Source: Cohnella baijiui
GTDB lineage: Bacteria; Bacillota; Bacilli; Paenibacillales; Paenibacillaceae
Direction of reading: 5' to 3'
DNA: 64,000 nt
NCBI RefSeq assembly: GCF_020731285.1
Contig: NZ_JAJFOW010000002.1
Coordinates: forward strand, 186,001 to 250,000
Below, piece after piece: positions 17,600 to 27,340 of the stretch. Numbering within the stretch: position 1 is the first letter of the stretch; each line of letters starts with the position of its first letter. The position numbers and the translations under genes were made by a program. Under the pieces are notes generated by a model. That model saw only the letters and a program-made list of their open reading frames with translations, did not search any database and had not been told where the DNA came from.

Positions 17600-18004
17600 T
17601 CAGCCGGCGCGGCGGGAGCGGATCAGCGTGACCCCGGCGAGGATGATGCTCAGCAGCCCCAACACGATGGCAAAGATGGCTCCGACTCGCCCGTCGCCGG
17701 TGCCGGGACCGCCTGGGAACAGGGTCACATGCACCCCGGCGTAGGCAATGACGATCAGGCCCACCACCATGGCCGCAGAGGCCCCACGTCGACCGCCGCC
17801 GCCACCGAAACGACCGGCGGAGCGGGCCAGAGACAGCCCGGCAAGGATTGCGCTGATCAGTCCCAACCCCGCATCTGTCGTTGCCCAGAGCCGCCCGGGG
17901 GTTAGCCCGTATCCGACATTGCCGTTGGTCGCTTCAGCAGAGGCAATCGCCGGCACAAGCAGAAAGGAACAAATGAGCACGAATAAAACGAGCTTCATTT
18001 TCAT
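17600..18004 (-). CDS. DUF6223-type small membrane protein
   Basis: 134 residues from the ATG at 18004, set by GAGGAGG 8 nt upstream. A signal peptide ends at about residue 21 (IASAEA). Then come GRLWATTDAGLGLISAILAGLSLARS, a Gly/Arg-rich loop, and a second pair of hydrophobic segments ending IRSRRAG. This duplicated GLI..LARS layout is the DUF6223 pattern. The function is unknown. The coding DNA is visibly richer in GC than its neighbours, which could mean transfer or simply the small-residue composition. Divergent from the TetR gene. Confidence 0.7.
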   Translation of the reverse strand: MKMKLVLFVLICSFLLVPAIASAEATNGNVGYGLTPGRLWATTDAGLGLISAILAGLSLARSAGRFGGGGGRRGASAAMVVGLIVIAYAGVHVTLFPGGPGTGDGRVGAIFAIVLGLLSIILAGVTLIRSRRAG

Positions 18005-18203
18005 TGTGAAATCCTCCTCATTGTTGTTGTGACAAACCGAAATCCCTGAATCCGATCCACCAGACTTGCCATTCACAGCCAGTGTACACTGCAAATGTCG
18101 AGAACTTATGCAGATCCTCTACGCTTTTCGCGGATTTCATAAATACCCGGAAAATCATGCTATCATTTCAGTAAGCGAGCTACGGTCCATCCTGCCTGCA
18201 AGT

Positions 18204-18233
18204 TTGACAGTGCAGCAAGGGGTGTGATTTAAT
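18204..18233 (+). promoter_or_regulatory. Promoter of the TetR-hydrolase operon
   Basis: TTGACA at 18204-18209 (consensus -35), an 18-bp spacer, and TTTAAT at 18228-18233 (5 of 6 at -10). The start codon lies 49 bp downstream of the -10 box. Confidence 0.7.
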
Positions 18234-18261
18234 GTGAATGAATTTTTAAATATTCATTCAC
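18234..18261. promoter_or_regulatory. 28-bp TetR operator
   Basis: A perfect 10-bp inverted repeat, GTGAATGAAT and ATTCATTCAC, is separated by 8 AT-rich bases. It starts right after the -10 box and covers the expected transcription start, an arrangement that fits autorepression by the TetR protein encoded 21 bp downstream. Confidence 0.8.
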
Positions 18262-18281
18262 AAGAATGAGGGATAGAGATA

Positions 18282-18857
18282 ATGGATATCAAATCGGACA
18301 TTTTTAATCACGGAAAGGCTTTGTTCAGCACAAAGGGATTCAAGAAAACGAATATCAAAGAAATCGCCCAAGCCGTCGGCATAGGCGTTGGCACTTTCTA
18401 TAACTATTATGCCTCCAAAGAGCAGCTGTTCTTGGAAGTTTATATCCAGGAGAACGAGAGCTTCAAGAAACGGCTCATGGAATCGATTGATTTGGATCAG
18501 GAGCCGGTGGACGTCATTCATCAACTGATCTCGAGGAATATCGAGGCCATTCATACCAATCCCATTTTGAAAGAATGGTACAGTCGGGATTTCTATAAAG
18601 GACTTGAACAATACTATCGAAATGATGTCAGCAAAAATATGGATTATTTTCGTGGTTTTTACATGGAATTATTCAAAAAGTGGCAGGTTCAGGGGAAAAT
18701 CAGGGCAGATATTGACGACGATCTATTGCCCGCTTTCTTGGATTCGTTGGTCTACATCGACATGCACAAAGATGACATCGGTATTCAACATTTCCCCAAG
18801 TTGATTCAGTATTTAGCCGAATTCATTATGCAAGGCCTAACCAATCATCAGAAATAA
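18282..18857 (+). CDS. TetR/AcrR-family transcriptional regulator
   Basis: 191 residues. The TetR helix-turn-helix lies at about 21-44 (IKEIAQAVGIGVGTFYNYYASKEQLF). The remainder is the helical ligand/dimer domain. An operator-like palindrome overlaps its promoter, so it probably represses itself and the serine hydrolase gene that starts 15 nt after its stop. The ligand is unknown. Confidence 0.92.
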   Translation: MDIKSDIFNHGKALFSTKGFKKTNIKEIAQAVGIGVGTFYNYYASKEQLFLEVYIQENESFKKRLMESIDLDQEPVDVIHQLISRNIEAIHTNPILKEWYSRDFYKGLEQYYRNDVSKNMDYFRGFYMELFKKWQVQGKIRADIDDDLLPAFLDSLVYIDMHKDDIGIQHFPKLIQYLAEFIMQGLTNHQK

Positions 18858-18872
18858 CCGGGATGGGATGAA

Positions 18873-20426
18873 ATGACAACGAAAATGAAAATGAGAATGA
18901 GGATTTTAGCGATTTTCTTGTGCGGATTGTCCATCTTGCCCCTGTTCAGCTCGGCGCGAAGTGACGGAATCAAACAAGCAGATCGATCGGGAGCTTCGGA
19001 CTTCTCCGATGTGGATGCGTATATTGCTCGCGAAATGAAACGACAGCATCTCCCGGGCTTGTCTCTCGGGATTGTACAGGGGGATCGCATTCTTTACCTG
19101 AAGGGATATGGCCAAGCCGACTCGACGGGTCGTCCTGTAACCCCTGATACCCCTTTCGGGTTAGGTTCGATCGGCAAATCGATGACGGCCATGGCCGTCC
19201 TGCAACTTGCCGAAGCGGGAAAAATCGATTTAGACGCGCCTATACAGCGCTATATTCACGCCAAGTTTGCCGGTGCAGCGTCCATTACGGTACGTCAGCT
19301 GCTTAACCAAACTAGCGGGTTCACCCAAATCTCGACTTTCAGCAATACGCTATCAAGCGCCAACGATCCCTATCGAGATGCGCTGGAGAAAAACGCCATG
19401 TCTTATGCGGAAAAGTTTTTAAAGCAACCCACGCCATCCGAACATCCCTACAGGTATTCGAACGCCAATTATGTACTGCTCGGCTATATTGTGCAACAAG
19501 TGACCGGCCAGTCCTATGGCGACTATGTGAAGGAACATATTTTCAGCCCTCTGTCTATGCAAAACAGCTTCGTTACGCTCGATGAAGCGGCTGAACACGG
19601 ACTCGCTACGCCCTACCGTCGGATATTCGGATACAACTTTGCCTACAATGGCCCCTATGTGTATATTGCGGGGGATGCGCCGGCCGGCTACCTCTATACG
19701 AGCGCGAAGGATATGAGCCACTACTTGATCGCCCAAATGAACGGCGGCCGATTCGAAGACCGTTCCGTGCTCTCTTCGGAAGGCATTCGGTTGATGCAGA
19801 CCGAACCCGTTCCGGGAACGTACGCCATGGGTTGGATGACAACACGTATTAACGGTGTGCCGGTTATCGGCCAGCCGGGCGGCTCGATCGGCTTTCAAGC
19901 GCAAACTTATATCGTGCCGGAACGACAACTGGGAGTCATCGTGTTCGCCAACGTACTTGACGCGATCGATTCCACTTTATTCAAATCGCACATCATCACG
20001 ACGACCCACATCGCTACCGGGGTCATCAACTTGCTGAATGATCAACCGACTGGAGGATCCGGTCTCAGCATTTCGCAGAAATACTGGCTTGTAAACGGAT
20101 TGATTCTCCTGTTCAGCGCATGGTTATTATACGCGTTCGTTCGAACGGCGAAGCGCTGCCTTGGGCCGCTGAATCCTGACCATTCAGGCCGTTCCGAAAT
20201 ATCGATCAAAGCGATAATCAATATCGTTATTCATTTTGCGGGGCTGATTATCATCCTGATTTTGAGTTTGACGCAAGTTGTGCCGGTATGGCATATCGCG
20301 ACCATCTATCAGCCGGACGTCCTCGTATGGCTGAAGGTCGTGACTGCGGTTCTGGCACTGAAGGGAAGTTTGGAAATCGTTCGGTTGGTCCGGATCAACC
20401 TTTTTCTTCCAGATAGGGGATCTTAA
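18873..20426 (+). CDS. Beta-lactamase-fold serine hydrolase (class C PBP-like) with C-terminal membrane segments
   Basis: 517 residues. A signal sequence lies at about 8-30. Class C beta-lactamase/PBP signatures are S99-I-G-K102 (SxxK) and Y195-S-N197 (YxN), with a GQPGGS stretch near 331 in place of the KTG box. Three hydrophobic segments follow near 403-423, 450-475 and 487-507, so the catalytic domain is outside and tethered to the membrane. Such proteins act on peptidoglycan peptides, D-amino peptides or esters; the substrate is not readable. Second gene of the TetR operon. Its 3' end overlaps the convergent YesM gene by 32 bp. Confidence 0.88.
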   Translation: MTTKMKMRMRILAIFLCGLSILPLFSSARSDGIKQADRSGASDFSDVDAYIAREMKRQHLPGLSLGIVQGDRILYLKGYGQADSTGRPVTPDTPFGLGSIGKSMTAMAVLQLAEAGKIDLDAPIQRYIHAKFAGAASITVRQLLNQTSGFTQISTFSNTLSSANDPYRDALEKNAMSYAEKFLKQPTPSEHPYRYSNANYVLLGYIVQQVTGQSYGDYVKEHIFSPLSMQNSFVTLDEAAEHGLATPYRRIFGYNFAYNGPYVYIAGDAPAGYLYTSAKDMSHYLIAQMNGGRFEDRSVLSSEGIRLMQTEPVPGTYAMGWMTTRINGVPVIGQPGGSIGFQAQTYIVPERQLGVIVFANVLDAIDSTLFKSHIITTTHIATGVINLLNDQPTGGSGLSISQKYWLVNGLILLFSAWLLYAFVRTAKRCLGPLNPDHSGRSEISIKAIINIVIHFAGLIIILILSLTQVVPVWHIATIYQPDVLVWLKVVTAVLALKGSLEIVRLVRINLFLPDRGS

Positions 20427-22209
20427 CGAATACTGTCGTGCCATCACCCATCTGACTTTCGATCTCTACCCCATACCCTTCTCCAAACAGCAGCTTGATC
20501 CGATTATGGATATTCGATAGACCGATACTTTTTCCGGCAAGACTGATTTCCGCTCTCTCCGAATATTCCATATTCAGTTTCGCTTTGATGGCTTCCAGCT
20601 CATCCTTGCCTATGCCTTTTCCGGAATCCGACACCTGGAAGCATACATCTCCATTCGCATCGATATTCCCGCTTACCCTAAGACTTCCTCCTGCGTCCAT
20701 ACTTTCCAGTCCATGATAGACTGAATTTTCAACAATGGGCTGCAATATCATTTTAGGCGTTTTCATTTCCAAGAGCTGGTCATCCACATTGATTTCCATC
20801 GAAAACTTGTCTTCATATCGAATGGAGATAATATTCATATAGGCCTTAATGCATTGAATTTCTTCACTGATCAAAACCAGATCGTCCTTTTTAATGCTAT
20901 ATCGAAAGATCTTGGACATACAGGAGGCGATCTGCGCGATCTCCTTGCTTCCGTATTCAAGTCCAATGCTGCTGATGCAATTTAATGTATTATAAAGGAA
21001 ATGCGGATTGATTTGACTTTGCAAGGCGGAAAATTCAGCCTGCTTCTTGCTCAACTCCGACTCATATAATCTCGCCTGTGTATTGAATATATTTCGCGTC
21101 ATGTCTTCCATTTTATCGATCATGCTATTGATCGAATAGGCCAAAACGCCGACTTCATTGGTCGAGCGTACCTTTACTCGAAAGCCCAAATCTCTTTCAC
21201 CGATTTTTCTCATATCTGCTACTAGCCCCATGACAGGTCGTGTCAGATTATTCAAGAAAAAGTACCCCAAAATGATCAAGCTTAGAATGATGCCAATTCC
21301 CGCTATAATACTTGTATTTTTAATCGCATTCATATCCGTCGTCAGTTCTTGCACCGGAACGATGCTTACGATGCTCCACCCTTCCGCCTGCTCCAAGCCA
21401 ATTTCTTGAACGAGTACGTCTTCCCCGTTTATTTTGGTTTTCAGCCCGTTGGATAAACTAGTCCGATCACCGGAAAGGATATCCTTGAATAAAACGTTGC
21501 GGAAATTTGCATTATTGGATGCAACGACCTCATTTCGGCTGTTCAAAATATACAAAGTGGAATGAGGCGTCAATTCCGTATTCTCAACTAGCTCTTGCAT
21601 TTTTTCCATATTCACCATGACCGAAAAGTAGCCTGTTTTTTGAGAAAAATGGATCCCGCCAATCGATTCGATAATGGGTGCTAAATAAAAGAAATAATCT
21701 TTCCCCGTGTTTTTTTCTTTTAATAGATGGGTGAACGTTCCTCTTTTAAAAAAGTCGCTGTCATTTTTATAGGCATAAATAAATTCATCATATTGATTTA
21801 GAAAAAAAATATCTCCATTTGCGTTTGCTAAACTGCTAACCCGTCTTCCTTGTTTATCGTTAATCACAATTCCGTTCACATAGGAATTAAAGGACCTCAT
21901 ATATTCCATTAGATCAATGACATAGGTGCCTAAATCAAAATCCCTCTTATAATCATCGTCTTCAATGGTAAATTCTTGTATTTTTTTATTGTTGACCGCA
22001 ATGCTTGTACTGACTTTGATATCGTTGAACACGGAGTCTATTTTTTGGCGCGTTTGTTCAATGATTGTATTTCCATAATTGGCGGCTCTTTTCTGCGTCA
22101 GATTATAAAAACTGAAATAAAAAAAGCACTCCATGGTTGTAAAAATAATAATGGCAAATAGAAAGATGAGTAAGATCTGATGCTTCAGTTTCAGTCTGCT
22201 AATCTGCAC
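20395..22209 (-). CDS. YesM-type sensor histidine kinase
   Basis: 604 residues from a GTG at 22209, 8 nt after GGAG and beyond the response-regulator stop. The ATG at 22263 has no ribosome binding site and would overlap that gene. Membrane segment at about 8-30, dCache-like sensor region to about 298, membrane segment at about 300-321, HAMP, then a His_kinase domain with phosphoacceptor INPHFLYN near 403. The ATPase domain has N box VENSVYHG, G1 DSGKGIG and G2 IGLSNIHNRI. It phosphorylates the adjacent YesN-type regulator. It probably senses glycan availability for the importer upstream. Confidence 0.9.
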   Translation of the reverse strand: MQISRLKLKHQILLIFLFAIIIFTTMECFFYFSFYNLTQKRAANYGNTIIEQTRQKIDSVFNDIKVSTSIAVNNKKIQEFTIEDDDYKRDFDLGTYVIDLMEYMRSFNSYVNGIVINDKQGRRVSSLANANGDIFFLNQYDEFIYAYKNDSDFFKRGTFTHLLKEKNTGKDYFFYLAPIIESIGGIHFSQKTGYFSVMVNMEKMQELVENTELTPHSTLYILNSRNEVVASNNANFRNVLFKDILSGDRTSLSNGLKTKINGEDVLVQEIGLEQAEGWSIVSIVPVQELTTDMNAIKNTSIIAGIGIILSLIILGYFFLNNLTRPVMGLVADMRKIGERDLGFRVKVRSTNEVGVLAYSINSMIDKMEDMTRNIFNTQARLYESELSKKQAEFSALQSQINPHFLYNTLNCISSIGLEYGSKEIAQIASCMSKIFRYSIKKDDLVLISEEIQCIKAYMNIISIRYEDKFSMEINVDDQLLEMKTPKMILQPIVENSVYHGLESMDAGGSLRVSGNIDANGDVCFQVSDSGKGIGKDELEAIKAKLNMEYSERAEISLAGKSIGLSNIHNRIKLLFGEGYGVEIESQMGDGTTVFVKIPYLEEKG

Positions 22210-22226
22210 ATTCTCCACTCCGATGA

Positions 22227-23657
22227 TCAACTTTTTCTGAATCTCGAAGGCGTTATCCCGCATTGTTTCTTAAATACTTTATTGAAATAATAGTAATCCA
22301 CATATCCTACTTTTGCGGCAATCTCTTCAATAGACAGTTCTGTATTTTTCAATAACCCGCAAGCTTTTTTGATCCTCAAATCCGTGATATATTCCGAAAA
22401 GGTTTTGCCCAGATTTTTTTTGAACAGTTGGCAGCAATAGACTTGGTTGATAAAGAACTTTACGGATAGATCTTTTAGATATAGCTTGCTCTGGTAATTC
22501 TGATCGATGTATTTGACCATCTGGGTAAAATAAGAGTTGATATCGCCATCATTGCTAAGCTGGTTGTTCAGCTCCTTGATATAGGTAAAAACATCATGCA
22601 AGAAGCTGCATAATGAATCGAAATTCTCAAATCGCTCTTTCAGTTCGGCGTAATTCAGGAAATCAAGCTCCATGTCCCTCAGTTCTTCGTAAAAGGTGCC
22701 CAGCAATACGCTGACCACTTGATTCCATAAATAAACCACCTCTCCCATGCCTAGATGATGATGTTTGAAGAAGATCAGGAGTCCCGACATGACGTCATCC
22801 ATTTCTTCAAACTTCTTCTCCTGGATCATCGAAGAGATTTCATCGATGAACGGCTTCACCCGATTGATCTTTTGCTCGTACCAAAATATACCGTTTTCTT
22901 CATGCAAAAATACTTTTGACGCCGCGAGATCCGATTCTTTGATCAGCTTCGGAATATGTTCGCAACGATTCGAAATGCTGCTGATTCCTACCGCTTTGAT
23001 GTCTGAACCAGTGAAAGCCGCCGCATCCAATCGATCTTCCAAATCCGTTCTATTGTCGCTTTTGAGAATATACAGCGTCTTTTTTGATCCAAGTTCAACT
23101 TCCACTGTATGTTTCATACCGAATAACTTTCGTTCACCCGTTTTCTCGCTATTCGAATAAATGATCAGCACGCGAAAGTAATCGTTGGATGAAACATCGA
23201 AAAGCTGCGTTAAATGCTTTCGTTCATTTTTATCCGTTGAGGTTAACGCCTCTATAATGAAGTTATTTCGAATACTTCTCTTTTTGGAAAAGTGCAAGGC
23301 CAGCTTTTCGATTAAGGGATCTGCCATTTCAATATCGATGGGCTTTAGGAAATAATCCAGCGCGCCATATCTTAAAGCCTCCTGCGCATAGGCGAATTCC
23401 GAGAAACCGCTTACAATCACAAACTCGACATCCAATCCCTTTTTTTTGGTCATCCCGATCAGGTCGAGACCGGAAATTTCAGGCATTCTGATATCCGTAA
23501 AAACCAGATCGGGACTCTCCTCGCATATAAACTCGAATGCCTGATGGGCGCTCGTAAATTGACCCGTTATTTCGAAACCGTACTTCTTCCAGTCAAATAC
23601 ATTCCGTATTCCTTTTATGGCCCAAGGTTCATCATCTACAATAATAACGCTATACAT
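22227..23657 (-). CDS. YesN-type response regulator (receiver plus AraC DNA-binding domain)
   Basis: 476 residues from the ATG at 23657, 5 nt after AAGGGGG; the longer frame to 23708 runs through the intercistronic hairpin. The receiver domain covers 1-120 with acidic pocket D8/D9 and phospho-acceptor D55 (FTDIRMP), and a Lys in FLKPID. A middle domain follows, and two AraC helix-turn-helix motifs fill about 375-474. Partner of the YesM kinase directly downstream. It likely activates the importer genes at 23732-27340. Confidence 0.92.
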   Translation of the reverse strand: MYSVIIVDDEPWAIKGIRNVFDWKKYGFEITGQFTSAHQAFEFICEESPDLVFTDIRMPEISGLDLIGMTKKKGLDVEFVIVSGFSEFAYAQEALRYGALDYFLKPIDIEMADPLIEKLALHFSKKRSIRNNFIIEALTSTDKNERKHLTQLFDVSSNDYFRVLIIYSNSEKTGERKLFGMKHTVEVELGSKKTLYILKSDNRTDLEDRLDAAAFTGSDIKAVGISSISNRCEHIPKLIKESDLAASKVFLHEENGIFWYEQKINRVKPFIDEISSMIQEKKFEEMDDVMSGLLIFFKHHHLGMGEVVYLWNQVVSVLLGTFYEELRDMELDFLNYAELKERFENFDSLCSFLHDVFTYIKELNNQLSNDGDINSYFTQMVKYIDQNYQSKLYLKDLSVKFFINQVYCCQLFKKNLGKTFSEYITDLRIKKACGLLKNTELSIEEIAAKVGYVDYYYFNKVFKKQCGITPSRFRKS

Positions 23658-23685
23658 AAGAACCCCCTTGATCACTGTTAAATTG

Positions 23686-23718
23686 ATATAGACCGCTGAT
23701 CGGATCAACGGCCTATAT
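23686..23718 (-). terminator. Intercistronic hairpin between the binding-protein and YesN genes
   Basis: A 15-bp stem (ATATAGGCCGTTGAT with ATCAGCGGTCTATAT, two G-U pairs) closes a 3-nt loop, 14 nt after the binding-protein stop. The downstream tract (CAATTTAAC) is a poor terminator, so it probably gives partial termination and 3'-end protection. That would keep binding protein above regulator level. Confidence 0.6.
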
Positions 23719-23731
23719 GCCTATCTCATTT

Positions 23732-25339
23732 TCACTTTTTATTCGCTTGCATCGCTTTGTAAATTTTTATGCTTTCATCCGCAACGGCCTGCCCGCCTGC
23801 CGCCATATACTCCGCAACCATCTTATCATACAAATTGTCGAATTCTGCAGGCTTGCAGGAAATCAGCTTATCCGTCATTTGCTTGTTCAAATCGCCAAGC
23901 GTTTTCCCAAACTTAATGTTGGCCTCATTTGGCGTATCAAAGTAGAAGCCTGTGTAGGTGTCCGTCGTATTGATTTTGTACGATTGTTCTGCAACCTCTT
24001 CCAATCCGGGAGCCGTCGCAGCCAAAGCTTTGATATTCTTCTCCGGGTCGCCAAGCTCCACGCCATTTACAACCAAGGTATAATCAAGATTCAAATAGCT
24101 GGTTTGCATATTGTCCCCTGTTTGGTTGATTACCTCCGGAATCCCATTCGCATTCATCTTGTGGTTCACCCCTTCCTCCCCGTATTGCAGGAAGAATAAG
24201 ACGTCGGGGCTGGACATCCAGTTGAGATATTTAATGGCCAGTTCCGCATTTTTACTGCTCTTGGGGATGATGATATTGATTCCGTTTTCGTTGTACGCGA
24301 TTTTCTTGTACTTTCCTTCATCATTCTTAAACGTGTCGATCGGAACATAATTTGCTTCAGGCACATTCGCTTTTAAGGGTTCGCTGATATTTTGCCTTAA
24401 CGGATAGTCCCAGTTGGCGCTGAAGAATCCGACTTTGCCGTTTGTAACGTCTGCATCCACTTGCTTGGCCGTTTTATCCAAGGCAAAATCAGGGCTGATT
24501 AATTTTTCATTATAGAGCTTGTTGAGATATTTCATCGCTTCCTTGTTTCCGGGTCTCAGCCATCCCGTACCCGTAACGAATTCTTCCTCCGACTGCGCTT
24601 TCCAGAAAGAGTCAACTAAATTTCCGGTTCCGTAGTTCATACCGGTTGCTGCCAATCCCCAAGGGATCACTCCATCGACGCCTCCGGGATTTTTATCTCT
24701 GAATGCAACTAAAGCATTATATAATTCATCTCGGGTTGTCGGAAGCGGCAGCCCCAATTTATCGAGCCAATCCTTTCTGATAAACATGCCGCCCCAGGCC
24801 AGGGAAGTCCTTTTGGCGGGTATCGCCATCTGTTTCCCGTTATAAACGCCATAAGAAAGAACTTTTTCCCCCAAATAATTCGTTAAGTCCTTGCCGTGCT
24901 CAGCCATCAAATCATTCAATTGCATAATGCCGTTCATTTTAGCGTACCTGTAAACGGTCGTGTTGTCATAAGTAAACGAGATATCCGGTGCCTCGCCAGA
25001 TGCCATCAGTACATTGAGCTTGTCCACTTCCTGCGATCTGGGGACCGGAACGAATTTCACGACCGCATTGTTCGGCTTTCCGAAATGTTCATTGATGTAT
25101 CTGGTCCAAGTATTGTTGTTCAAGTCCGGCTGCCCCTGTATGCCTCTATCAAATATTTCCACAGTCAGGGTAACCGGCGAACCCGAAGGCTTTTTCTCTG
25201 TCGACGATGTTGACGTTGACGTAGACGATGAAGATGGCCCGCTTTCTTTTGCCTCATGGTTGGAGTTCGAGCACGCTGCCAATACACTTGTCAATAACGT
25301 CAAAGCCGACAATGGAACCAACATTTTTTTCACTTTCAT
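23732..25339 (-). CDS. Sugar ABC importer substrate-binding lipoprotein (LplA-like)
   Basis: 535 residues with a lipoprotein signal peptide (VLAAC, Cys23), then a Ser/Thr-rich tether (about 35-50) and an extracellular solute-binding fold. Family-type segments are GEAPDISF near residue 118 and KNAELAIKYLNWMSSPDVLFFLQYG in the C-terminal lobe. It would serve the permease pair at 25485-27340, from which it is separated by a 145-nt gap that may contain its own promoter or a processing stem. The ligand is unknown. Confidence 0.92.
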   Translation of the reverse strand: MKVKKMLVPLSALTLLTSVLAACSNSNHEAKESGPSSSSTSTSTSSTEKKPSGSPVTLTVEIFDRGIQGQPDLNNNTWTRYINEHFGKPNNAVVKFVPVPRSQEVDKLNVLMASGEAPDISFTYDNTTVYRYAKMNGIMQLNDLMAEHGKDLTNYLGEKVLSYGVYNGKQMAIPAKRTSLAWGGMFIRKDWLDKLGLPLPTTRDELYNALVAFRDKNPGGVDGVIPWGLAATGMNYGTGNLVDSFWKAQSEEEFVTGTGWLRPGNKEAMKYLNKLYNEKLISPDFALDKTAKQVDADVTNGKVGFFSANWDYPLRQNISEPLKANVPEANYVPIDTFKNDEGKYKKIAYNENGINIIIPKSSKNAELAIKYLNWMSSPDVLFFLQYGEEGVNHKMNANGIPEVINQTGDNMQTSYLNLDYTLVVNGVELGDPEKNIKALAATAPGLEEVAEQSYKINTTDTYTGFYFDTPNEANIKFGKTLGDLNKQMTDKLISCKPAEFDNLYDKMVAEYMAAGGQAVADESIKIYKAMQANKK

Positions 25340-25484
25340 GTTAACCCTTCCTTCTTCAAATAGTCATGTTAAAGATTTGCTGCCATCCGTTTGAGCGCCT
25401 CTCCGGAGTGGAGTCGCTTCTTTTTCTTTTCCTGCCTGATCGGCAGAGAATTCACCCCCCTTTCTGCAGGGATCGCCCGGGATA

Positions 25485-26357
25485 TCACCCCTTAATGGCC
25501 CCCGTCATGACGCCATCAACAAAATATTTTTGAAGTTTAGGGTAAACAAGTAGGATGGGAACGGTTGCAAACATGACGCTTGCAGCTTTCAGCGACTCGG
25601 GAACAATATAAGCTCCGACGCTGCCCTCGCCTTGCTGGGTATCTAACTGTTGATTGGCCGAAATGATTTGGTACAGTTTCAATTGAATCGGAAACAGATG
25701 CTTATCGGTAATATAAAAAAGCGCGTCCTGGAAACCGTTCCATCTGTCCACCGCGTAAAAGAGGCTTAACGTTGCGATCGCAGGCAAAGATAACGGAAGC
25801 ACAATTCGTACAAGGATCCCCAGATCGTTGCAGCCATCGATAGCTGCCGATTCTTCCAGGTTTTCCGGAAGCTCTGTAAAGAAGGTTTTGAGAATAATCA
25901 TATTGAAAACGCTCATCGCACCAGGCAAAATCAAGCCCATCATCGTATTTGTCAATGCCAGGTTCTTTACCAGAATGTAGGTAGGTATTAAACCTCCGCC
26001 AAAATACATGGTAAAGATCATCAGAGTTAAGATCGTGTTTCTTCCTTTTAATCTTTTCTTTGTAAGCGGATACGCTGCACAGATCGTTAAGAACATGCAA
26101 GCGAATGTATACAAAACGGTAAGCACGATCGTGTAGCCCAGCGTATAAATCATTTCGGTATCGCTTAAGATCGTTTTATAGGTTTCAAGTGTGAATTCTA
26201 CCGGCCAAAGACTAACCTTCTGCGAAATAATCGCATTATTCGAGCTTAGCGAAAGAGCAATCATATATAAAAATGGAACCAGACAAGTAATCGCTACGCC
26301 AGTAAGAAATACGACCATCACGATATCTGCCGCATTCGTTTTTCGTTTGCTGCTCAA
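25485..26357 (-). CDS. Carbohydrate ABC importer permease (LplC/MalG type), TTG start
   Basis: 290 residues from a TTG at 26357, set by AAGGAGG 9 nt upstream, just past the stop of the partner permease. Six predicted membrane segments, an EAA loop (ESAAIDGCNDLGILVRIVLP) and the conserved AIKG C-terminus identify the subfamily. Confidence 0.9.
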   Translation of the reverse strand: MSSKRKTNAADIVMVVFLTGVAITCLVPFLYMIALSLSSNNAIISQKVSLWPVEFTLETYKTILSDTEMIYTLGYTIVLTVLYTFACMFLTICAAYPLTKKRLKGRNTILTLMIFTMYFGGGLIPTYILVKNLALTNTMMGLILPGAMSVFNMIILKTFFTELPENLEESAAIDGCNDLGILVRIVLPLSLPAIATLSLFYAVDRWNGFQDALFYITDKHLFPIQLKLYQIISANQQLDTQQGEGSVGAYIVPESLKAASVMFATVPILLVYPKLQKYFVDGVMTGAIKG

Positions 26358-26371
26358 CAGTCTCACCCTCC

Positions 26372-27340
26372 TTACCAAATTCCCTGCTCGCCGACTTTCT
26401 TAGCGATATAATTGGCTGTCACTAAAAATATCAACCCTACCACAGACTGAAATAGCCCGACTGCCGTAGCCTGCGAAAAATCCCCGGAACCAATGCCTAC
26501 CCGGTATACAAACGTACTGATGACATCGGAGTATTCGCTTACCAGTGAATTTCCCATCACAAATGGCCGATCAAATCCGATCGAGACCATCCTGCCGATT
26601 TGGAGAATCAGCAAAATAATAATGGTATGCTTAATTCCGGGCAAAGTAATATGCCAGATCTTACGAAGTCTGCTGCATCCATCGATATCTGACGCCTCGA
26701 ATAGCTCCCTATTGATCCCCGTCATTGCGGCTAAATATAGGATTGTACCCCATCCCGCATTTTGCCAGATCCCAACAATGACATACATGACCAGCCAGTT
26801 CGTTTTTTGAGAAAGAAACTCGATACTGCCCAAACCAAGGCCGTTTAACAAGCTATTCGCCATGCCGTGTGAGGAAAAAATCAGATACACCATGCCTCCG
26901 ATAATGATCCACGACAAGAAGTGCGGCAAATACAGAACCGTTTGGGTCGCTTTTTTAAATTTCACATACCGGATTTCAAACAACAAAATGGCCAGTATGA
27001 TCGGTGCCGGGAAACCCGCTACCAGATCCAGAAGGTTTAGAACAAGTGTATTGGTAAGCGCACGGTAAAAGCTATTTTGGTGAAAAATGAATTTGAAGAC
27101 GTCAAGCCCAACCCACTCGCTCCCGCCGATTCCCTGAAAGATGTTGTAATCTTGAAACGCCATTAAAATGCCGTATATGGGAGCATATTTAAAGATGATC
27201 AAATACGCGATTGGCAGCAGTAAGAGTCCATACAGCAGATAATCTCTTTTTAAGGCATGTAAGAAGCCATTTTTTCGGAGGATTTTTCGGCTCATTTGGA
27301 TAGGGTCTTCGTTGTCTAAAACCGCTTTCAATTTGATCAT
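26372..27340 (-). CDS. Sugar ABC importer permease (LplB type)
   Basis: 322 residues as drawn, with six predicted membrane segments and an EAA-type loop (EASDIDGCSRLRKIWHITLP). The ATG at 27340 directly abuts AAAGGG; an in-frame TTG at 27331 has 9-nt spacing and may be the true start. First gene of the second importer operon. Confidence 0.9.
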   Translation of the reverse strand: MIKLKAVLDNEDPIQMSRKILRKNGFLHALKRDYLLYGLLLLPIAYLIIFKYAPIYGILMAFQDYNIFQGIGGSEWVGLDVFKFIFHQNSFYRALTNTLVLNLLDLVAGFPAPIILAILLFEIRYVKFKKATQTVLYLPHFLSWIIIGGMVYLIFSSHGMANSLLNGLGLGSIEFLSQKTNWLVMYVIVGIWQNAGWGTILYLAAMTGINRELFEASDIDGCSRLRKIWHITLPGIKHTIIILLILQIGRMVSIGFDRPFVMGNSLVSEYSDVISTFVYRVGIGSGDFSQATAVGLFQSVVGLIFLVTANYIAKKVGEQGIW

